Shown here: piece by piece, positions 56,836-64,000 of the stretch | Position numbering within the stretch: position 1 is the stretch's first letter | Layout: the number at the start of each line of letters is the position of its first letter | Source: Rattus norvegicus | Taxonomy: Eukaryota > Chordata > Mammalia > Rodentia > Muridae | DNA: 64,000 nt | NCBI RefSeq assembly: GCF_036323735.1 | Contig: NC_086034.1 | Coordinates: 67,876,939 to 67,940,938, forward strand | Reading direction: 5' to 3' | Notes under the pieces: generated by a model | Told to the model about the DNA's origin: nothing | What the model saw: only the letters and a program-made list of their open reading frames with translations | Database searches by the model: none | Program-made: the position numbers and the translations under genes

Positions 56836-56912
56836 TGTAAGTGCTAAGATTGTAACCCACTTCTTGGGAATATTAGCTTAGTGCTCTGTCCCTGAGCTCC
56901 TTCCTCCCTGAT
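56793..56912 (-). mobile_element. ID-type SINE, antisense, with (TG)n at its tail
   Basis: TG units at 56793-56838 are followed by GTGCTAAGATTGTAACCCAC, TTCTTGGGAATATTAGCTTA and GTGCTCTGTCCCTGAGCTCC, antisense ID/B1-like order. Confidence 0.55.
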
Positions 56913-57403
56913 TTAACAACAAAATACATTTTTTCAGGAGAAAATGGACCCACTAATAACCAGTGCAGTTACTGGCCAATTTTAACCAGACAAACCTGGA
57001 CTATGAGGATGAGGTTAAAACACTTCTTGCCTGGTTTAAAGACCAGGAGGTAGTAATTTGAGACCAACCCCAGTCCTGCCTGCTTTGAACTCCCTTGCTG
57101 TATGGAGTTGTTATTTTTATTGCTTCTAGCTTTTCAATTTGATAATATAACTATATGAATATACTCTATAGCACAATGGATTTTTCATATATTTTATAAA
57201 CGAATGAATGAATACATACCCAATTTAGTTTGAACCATAATAGATTACATATTGAGTAAGGGGACAAATTAAGACTTTTAAAGAGAACTTTCTAAAACCT
57301 TGGAAACTGAATTGAATTTCAAAAATGCCATTGTTTAAACAAAAGTTTTCTTAATAATTTACCACTTGTGTTTGTGTTATGTGAAGGATCACAACATAAT
57401 ATA
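56913..57403. other. AT-rich sequence without recognised gene
   Basis: Nothing named; short AATGAATG run near 57200-57212. Confidence 0.4.
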
Positions 57404-57519
57404 TGACCCCTTCTTCTGAACTCTGAGCTGTAGCTAGTTGTTTAGCTACACGTTTCTCCTACTAATTACTTTTCCTGGTTCTCTGTTTATGAAACCCTTT
57501 AGTACTTTAAGGGGAATGT
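57404..57519 (-). repeat. Inverted duplication, right arm
   Basis: Reverse complement of this arm aligns to 56372-56480, including the block TTCTCTGTTTATGAAACCCT (reverse of AGGGTTTCATAAACAGAGAA). Confidence 0.85.
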
Positions 57520-58627
57520 AACCTTAAAACTTTGAATGCTTTTGTCCTAAATCAATGTACCAAATATCTCTGGTCGCATGTCCTAAAGTTTGTCTTGTGA
57601 AACGTGCCATGTATGCAATAGATGTAGTAAAGTCAATCCACCCTTTCATTTTCATTCATTACATGAATTTTATAATCATATTTGAAAGTTCAGTGGTGGA
57701 TTTTTTACTGAATAGGGCTCTAGTTGAAACCAGGAATAAATGATGCCATTAATGTATATCTAAGTCATTGGAAAGAATGACGTGACACAGATCTCCATGT
57801 ATTCTTATCACGTGGGTCTGCATTTTGCTTTGGGGTGTCAGAAAGCACCCCAAGGAGGTGAAAGACAGAGGTGCTAGGCTGTGTTCCTTTCTCGCTGATG
57901 GGGCACCAGGCTTGTGGGACTCTGACATGCCCTTCAGAGGAGGACAACACAGCCTAGGATGGTGGGCAGGGGAGGTGTCCCAGACTGTTTCTCCAAATGA
58001 GAAATGGCGTGGACTGGGATGGAGGCTGTGATTCTCAAACTCCCGGGCACCCAGATGCTGCTGGGAACCACAAAGAGTTGAGAACAAGGGCCCTCGGGCA
58101 CGAGATGAGCAGGGTGCAGAGGAGAATTTGGCTTAGCTGAGGGTGAGTGGCAGGAGTGTGCAGGGCCTTCTGCACCTACAGCTCTGCGTTATGAAGGCCT
58201 CTCCCTCCGGTGGTCCTTGACTAGACAGTTCTTGCTTGTCCAAACTGTTTATTCATGGCAGAAAAAGATTTACTCAGGGTGAACCAGAGATTAAATACCT
58301 TTTTAGGAAGGAATGCCTGGAAAGGAAAACTTACTGGCTAAACCCTCAAGGGCCATCTAGACACATCCTTAGCAAGGAGAACTCTGGGTTTCTGTGCTAC
58401 AGAGACCAGTTGTCATGGTGCTCTTGGTGGGGTGTTGTAGTCACATGTTCCAGGACAGGAACCTGGTAGGGAGTAGGTTGAAATACCTACTTTTCTCAGT
58501 GATGAGAACTGCTAGGGTCCCTTAATCCATTCGACCTTACCAGCTTTTCTGTCTGGTGACATGGCTCAGTCCCTGACTGTGAACTCAATCTGGAGGCCAC
58601 TCTGTACTCTCCCTTTAGACATCCTAC
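57520..58627. other. Sequence without recognised gene
   Basis: No named repeat or coding region. A minus-strand 112-codon frame at 57749-58087 has no family resemblance. Confidence 0.4.
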
Positions 58628-58644
58628 CATACGCCCTCTTTCTT

Positions 58645-59363
58645 TCTTTCTTTTTTTTTTTTAAATTAACTTGAGTATTTCTTATATACATTTCGAGTGT
58701 TATTCCCTTTCCCGGTTTCCGGGCAAACATCCCCCTAACCCCTCCCCCTCCCCTTCTTGATGGGTGTTCCCCTCCTCATCCTCCCCCCATTGCCGCCCTC
58801 CCCCCCAACAATCACGTTCACTGGGGGTCCAGTCTTGGCAGGGCCAAGGGCTTCCCCTTCCACTGGTGCTCTTACTAGGCTATTCATTGCTTCCTATGAG
58901 GTCGGAGCCCAGGGTCAGTCCATGTATAGTCTTTGGGTAGTGGCTTAGTCCCTGGAAGCTCTGGTTGGTTGGCATTGTTGTTCATATGGGGTCTCGAGCC
59001 CCTTCAAGCTCTTCCAGTCCTTTCTCTGATTCCTTCAACGGGGGTCCCGTCCTCAGTTCAGTGGTTTGCTGCTGGCATTCGCCTATGTATTTGCTGTATT
59101 CTGGCTGTGTCTCTCAGGAGCGATCTACATCCAGCTCCTGTCGGCCTGCACTTCTTTGCTTCATCCATCTTGTCTAATCGGGTGGTTGTATATGTGTGGG
59201 CCATATGTGGGGCAGGCTCTGAATGGGTGTTCCTTCTGTGTCTGTTTTAATCTTTGCCTCTTTATTCCCTGCCAAGGGTATTCTTGTTCCCCTTCTAAAG
59301 AAGGAGTGAAGCATTCACATTTTGATCATCTGTCTTGAGTTTCATGTGTTCTGTGCATCTAGG
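58645..59363 (-). mobile_element. LINE-1 3' end with target-site duplication
   Basis: Minus-strand LINE-1 3'UTR of about 720 bases. CATACGCCCTCTTTCTT at 58628-58644 and CATATGCCCTCTTTCTT at 59364-59380 form a 17 bp duplication with one mismatch. It contains no ORF2 codons. Confidence 0.93.
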
Positions 59364-59380
59364 CATATGCCCTCTTTCTT

Positions 59381-59613
59381 TTGCTGATGTTTACACTTTT
59401 ATTTTTATTTGTGTCTCCAGCGAGTAAATAGCAAAGATGGTATTGCTCGGTGTCTTCGAAACCATTTACAACAACGTTCTTGGCTGAAAGAATAGTATAA
59501 TAACGCCACCGTTTATTCCTGGTTTGGATTAGAGACTTCTTAAATTTCGATAAAAATCTCCCACGGAATTTTAAAACGTGATCATAAAATTTGTGTGGTG
59601 TATGAAAAGCAAA

Positions 59614-59649
<36 letters not shown>

Positions 59650-60039
59650 AAAAGATAACACCCCTGAAGATTGGAGCAATTTGTATGTAGATACCTGGGC
59701 ACTGTGCCTTCCGGATACCCAGAGCTGGAGAGTAAGACAGTATGGCCCTAGAGTAGAGACGGATAAGTTGAAACATAGGACAGAGCAATTGGACAAGCAA
59801 AAGACCCATTGCTGTATCGTAACTTGATCTAAAGACCCTCTGCAGACCACAAAGGAAGGAATGGGGCTACCCAGCAAACAGCCATGCACATGGGCAAAAC
59901 CAAAGTTATGTCTCCACTCTAATCATGCACCGCACTGCATTCTTATTCAATGAACAGAATAGGGAAGTTGAGAAAGTTAAAACACATTTGAGAGGAAGAG
60001 TATGGTGGGATGTCCTCACGGTGTTGGGTTATTAAGGAG
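59381..60039. other. Sequence without recognised gene; one (ATAA)n
   Basis: An AATA/ATAA run of about 10 units sits at 59608-59650. A 176-codon minus-strand frame at 59359-59889 runs through this array and the LINE-1 junction; I do not consider it a gene. Confidence 0.45.
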
Positions 60040-60680
60040 TTCCTTTGCAAGATTGATGAGCAAGCACAAGACTAAAGGAAAATGGATAAAGTCAGCTTAA
60101 TTAAAAAAACTAAAACTCCATTTTTGAACACATGATATAAAGAAATAATAATCCTCAGATAGATTGGGAACAAATGTAATAGATAAAGATTTAATGGCCT
60201 GAATGTTTTAAAGACCTTCTATGAGTAGCCAAGAAAAAGTCAGCCAAATTTAAAGATGCACAAAAGACATGCATGTAAATTAAAAAAATCTATATCCATA
60301 AACATAAAAAAGATGTGCAACCTTGTTATAGTCTGTGGAATGCTAATCGATATCACAGTGAAACTATTTCATATCTTCCATGCTGGCCAAAGAGGTAAGG
60401 GATGCTGTACCAAGTATTTTGGAGAATGTGAAGAAACAGAATAGGGTCTCAGCCATCTGTGATAGAACATTATCCAGTTCGAAACAGTGTGATACACTGG
60501 AGAACAAACTCTGCATATTGTCATGTTTATCTGCAAGCTAAAATTGCTGACCTCACCGAAACAGAGAATAGAATAGTGTTTACCAGAGGCTGAGAATGAT
60601 ACAGAGGAGAAAGTGATGCAGGGAAGATGGCTAATGACACAGGGGTACAGACATAATGTGTAGCAATTTCCTTCAAGATA
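60040..60680 (+). mobile_element. Old mammalian LINE-1 (L1M type) 3' remnant
   Basis: AAAGATGCACAAAAGACATGC, AAAAGATGTGCAACCTTG, TATCACAGTGAAACTATTTC and GAATAGTGTTTACCAGAGGC follow the ORF2-end to 3'UTR order of old L1 in the sense direction, strongly decayed. Confidence 0.65.
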
Positions 60681-60826
60681 AAGCATCCCACTTTGGAGGA
60701 GAGTCACAGGACATCGAGAGACGAGGGAATGACTTTGTGTTGCAGAAAGAGAGTCTTTAAGACATGGAGTGTTAAACAGGAAGTGAAATGGCAGGGTGTC
60801 CTAAAGGGAGGTAAAATATTCCATCT

Positions 60827-60831
<5 letters not shown>

Positions 60832-60868
<37 letters not shown>
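60832..60868. repeat. (AC)n microsatellite
   Basis: About 18 AC units. Confidence 0.97.
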
Positions 60869-60871
<3 letters not shown>

Positions 60872-60929
60872 CACTAACTACCACCACCACCACCACCTCT
60901 CAAGACAGTTAAGCTTCCCCTTCAAAAGG

Positions 60930-61300
60930 CAAATCAGTCAAAGTACCTGGAAGAAGAATGAAGCTGAGCTGCTCGGAAGAGGTTCTGAACAACTGAGCTA
61001 CCTGCAAAGGGCACTCTCCAACCAGTTGAGTTGCCTGCAAGCTGTATAGCGTGCTTGAGGCTTTCAGCTTTTGTGAGCTGTCACCCATGCTGCGGTGGGC
61101 TTTGTTAATGCAGCTGTGCTTGAATCATTCCTGCCTCTATAACCTTTCTGCCACATTCCTTTAAGAAACCACTCCCCCCCCCCTCTGTTACCCCTGTTGT
61201 GGTACAAATTCAGCTTTAGGAAAAAATAAAATTGTTGCCCTGATCAGACTCTTGTCTTGGCATCCTTCTTTGTGTCTCTTGTCTCCCATTATCTTCCAGG
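60930..61300 (+). mobile_element. Candidate ERV LTR (class II, BGLII-like)
   Basis: GAGTTGCCTGCAAGCTGTAT, CAGCTTTTGTGAGCTGTCAC and an AATAAA at 61225-61230 followed by TGCCCTGATCAGACTCTTGT and CTTGGCATCC give the R/U5 style of rodent class II LTRs. No internal genes adjoin it. The family assignment is from recognition only. Confidence 0.5.
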
Positions 61301-61940
61301 TACCCTCTGCACCCTCGTTGACAATTCATTCTCTGCCTTGCCAATAAAAGCCAATGAACCAATACAGGGCTTTAGAGAGAGAATAGGAGGGACTTCTGAT
61401 TCCAGGAGGGGTGGAGATAAAATGAGGAGGGGAAGGAACACACCATGAGGGAGGTGGAGAAAACATCAGGAGAAGAGAGCTGAATTAAGGAAGGTAGAAA
61501 ATATTCAGGTAGGATGGGAATATTGTCTGGAGGGAGCCTGACTAGCTTGGAGGTTTGAATGAAGTAATAATTGCTCAGTATTTGGCTTAAGGCAATTTTC
61601 ATAAATCATAGTCTCTCTGTGTGGTTATTGTGGAATTAGCCGGTTAAGAAATACAGCTGCCAGATTATATCAGTGCTTCCATTTATATTAAAAATGATTC
61701 ATTTTCCAAAGGGTACCCAGCATGGGGTGCTTTATATAAAAGTTAGACCTCGTTCTTCCTCCCAGCCCCATGCTACCAGAAATAAGACTCAGACTCAAAA
61801 TATATTTACAAACACCTTGGCCATGAAGGTAGGCTCTTCTCTGACTAGATCAGAATTTGAAACAACCCATTTATTGAAATCTACATTTTGCCACAAGACT
61901 GGGTTACCCATGCCCTGACACCATCTTTCTGGGCGAATCT
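61301..61940. other. Sequence without recognised gene
   Basis: Nothing named. Confidence 0.4.
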
Positions 61941-61945
61941 TCTTC

Positions 61946-64000
61946 TTTTTTTTTTTTTTTTTTTTTATTAACTTGAGTATTTCTTATATACATTTCAAGT
62001 GTTATTCCCTTTCCCGGTATCCGGGCAAACATCCCCCTCCCCCCTCCCCTTCCTTATGGGTGTTCCCCTCCCAACCCTCCCCCCATTGCCGCCCTCCCCC
62101 CACCAGTCTAGTTCACTGGGGGTTCAGTCTTAGCAGGACCCAGGGCTTCCCCTTCCACTGGTGCTCTTACTAGGATATGCATTGCTACCTATGAGGTCAG
62201 AGTCCAGGGTCAGTCCATGTATAGTCTTTGGGTAGGGGCTTAGTCCCTGGAAGCTCTGGTTGCTTGGCATTGTTGTACATATGGGGTCTCGAGCCCCTTC
62301 AAGCTCTTCCAGTTCTTTCTCTGATTCCTTCAACGGGGGTCCTATTCTCAGTTCAGTGGTTTGCTGCTGGCATTCGCCTCTGTATTTGCTGTATTCTGGC
62401 TGTCTCTCTTAGGAGCGATCTACATCCGGCTCCTGTCGGTCTGCACTTCTTTGCTTCATCCATCTTGTCTAATTGGGTGGCTATATATGTATGGGCCACA
62501 TGTGGGGCAGGCTCTGAATGGGTGTTCCTTCAGTCTCTGTTTTAATCTTTGCCTCTCTCTTCCCTGTCAAGGGTATTCTTGTTCCCCTTTTAAAGAAGGA
62601 GTGAAGCATTCACATTTTGATCATCCGTCTTGAGTTTCATTTGCTCTAGGGATCTAGGGTAATTCAAGCATTTGGGCTAATAGCCACTTATCAATGAGTG
62701 CATACCATGTATGTCTTTCTGTGATTGGGTTAGCTCACTCAGGATGATGTTTTCCAGTTCCAACCATTTGCCTACGAATTTCATAAAGTCGTTGTTTTTG
62801 ATAGCTGAGTAATATTCCATTGTGTAGATGTACCACATTTTCTGTATCCATTCCTCTGTTGAAGGGCATCTGGGTTCTTTCCATTTTCTGGCTATTATAA
62901 ATAAGGCTGCAATGAACATAGTGGAGTACGTGTCTTTTTATATGTTGGGGCATCTTTTGGGTATATGCCCAAGAGAGGTATAGCTGGATCCTCAGGCAGT
63001 TCAATGTCCAATTTTCTGAGGAACCTCAAGACTGATTTCCAGAATGGTTGTACCAGTTTGCAATCCCACCAACAATGGAGGAGTGTTCCTCTTCCTCCAC
63101 ATCCTCGCCAGCATCTGTTGTCCCCTGAGTTTTTGATCTTAGCCATTCTCACTGGTGTGAGGTGAAATCTCAGGGTTGTTTTGATTTGCATTTCCCTTAT
63201 GACTAAAGATGTTGAACATTTCTTTAGGTGTTTCTCAGCCATTCGGCATTCCTCAGCTGTGAATTCTTTGTTCAGCTCTGAACCCCATTTTTTAATAGGG
63301 TTATTTGTTTCCCTGCGGTCTAACTTCTTGAGTTCTTTGTATATTTTGGATATAAGGCCTCTATCTGTTGTAGGATTGGTAAAGATCTTTTCCCAATCTG
63401 TTGGTTGCCGTTTTGTCCTAACCACCGTGTCCTTTGCCTTACAGAAGCTTTGTAGTTTTATGAGATCCCATTTGTCGATTCTTGATCTTAGAGCGTAAGC
63501 CATTGGTGTTTTGTTTAGGAAATTTTTTCCAGTGCCCATGTGTTCCAGATGCTTCCCTAGTTTTTCTTCTATAGTTTGAGTGTGTCTGGTTTGATGTGGA
63601 GGTCCTTGATCCACTTGGACTTAAGCTTTGTACAGGGTGATAAGCATGGATCGATCTGCATTCTTCTACATGTTGACCTCCAGTTGAACCAGCACCATTT
63701 GCTGAAAATGCTATCTTTTTTCCATTGGATGGTTTTGGCTCCTTTGTCAAAAATCAAGTGACCATAGGTGTGTGGGTTCATTTCTGGGTCTTCAATTCTA
63801 TTCCATTGGTCTATCTGTCTGTCTCTGTACCAATACCATGCAGTTTTTATCACTATTGCTCTGTAATACTGCTTGAGTTCAGGGATAGTGATTCCCCCTG
63901 AAGTCCTTTTATTGTTGAGGATAGCTTTAGCTATCCTGGGTTTTTTGTTATTCCAGATGAATTTGCAAATTGTTCTGTCTAACTCTTTGAAGAATTGGAT
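61946..64000 (-). mobile_element. LINE-1, 3' half, continuing past the window edge
   Basis: Poly(A) (T run 61946-61966), 3'UTR to 62676, then ORF2 from its stop at 62677 to the window edge. It is closely similar to the inner element at 18033-24799 over the shared part. Whether it is full length cannot be seen. Confidence 0.95.
62677..64000 (-). pseudogene. LINE-1 ORF2 C-terminal part, frameshifted
   Basis: This is the C-terminal ~440 codons of the ORF2 endonuclease/reverse transcriptase, ending ISGY at 62677. The region downstream of the polymerase domain and the Cys-rich motif (CWRGC...HCWWDC) are visible. The frame shifts near 62930, where one base is missing from an A/G run in the coding strand, and near 63575, where a T is missing compared with the inner element. 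The frame is open again from there to the window edge. The copy cannot make a normal ORF2p. Confidence 0.92.

Noticed and set aside
59359..59889. 176-codon minus-strand frame with FIYL repeats
   Set aside because: It begins next to a LINE-1 junction and runs through an (ATAA)n array; no domain is recognised.

Overview
This window looks like non-coding nuclear DNA from a murine rodent, most likely rat. I recognise no cellular protein-coding gene, rRNA or tRNA in it. The species call rests on young LINE-1 copies whose ORF2 ends in a rat-type C-terminus, on a 5'UTR built of ~600 bp promoter monomers (mouse monomers are ~200 bp), on B1, B2/B3, B4 and ID SINEs, on URR1 hAT transposons, and on very long CA, GA and CTTT microsatellites. 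The only long intact reading frame with a clear family identity is a LINE-1 ORF1 at 22638-23714 (minus strand).

Layout. 1-4600: two LINE-1 3' ends in opposite orientation flank unique sequence, a candidate solo LTR and a middle-repetitive element carrying a perfect 111 bp tandem duplication. 4600-16600: SINEs, an MLT1-like LTR, old Lx-type LINE-1 3'UTR pieces and several large tandem repeats. 16621-24942: the most informative locus, a three-deep nest. A B3-type SINE was hit by a 5'-truncated LINE-1 (16 bp exact target-site duplication), which was then hit by a near-full-length LINE-1 (16 bp duplication, one mismatch). Between its own poly(A) and a second poly(A), the inner element carries 147 bp of foreign sequence, the signature of a 3' transduction. 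Its ORF1 is intact; its ORF2 is broken by several small indels. 25000-50000: mostly unique DNA with scattered MIR, L2, B2/B3, URR1 and LTR relics, a good CTCF-type motif at 41710 and many polypurine or CpG-rich tandem repeats. 50000-58600: MIR, B1, an ancient mammalian L1 split by a B4 SINE and microsatellites, and an unexplained ~110 bp inverted duplication about 1 kb apart. 58600-64000: a LINE-1 3' end with target-site duplication, an old L1 remnant, an ERV-type LTR, and another LINE-1 running off the right edge.

The genes present therefore do not form a pathway. They are retrotransposon genes: ORF1p (RNA chaperone) and ORF2p (endonuclease and reverse transcriptase). The rest is intergenic or intronic sequence, with a few candidate regulatory sites (GC-box cluster 1708-1745, CTCF-type motif 41710, homeodomain-site-rich block 13480-13740) that I could only judge by motif. 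Repeat family names are given from recognition alone; where I was unsure of a name I say so.
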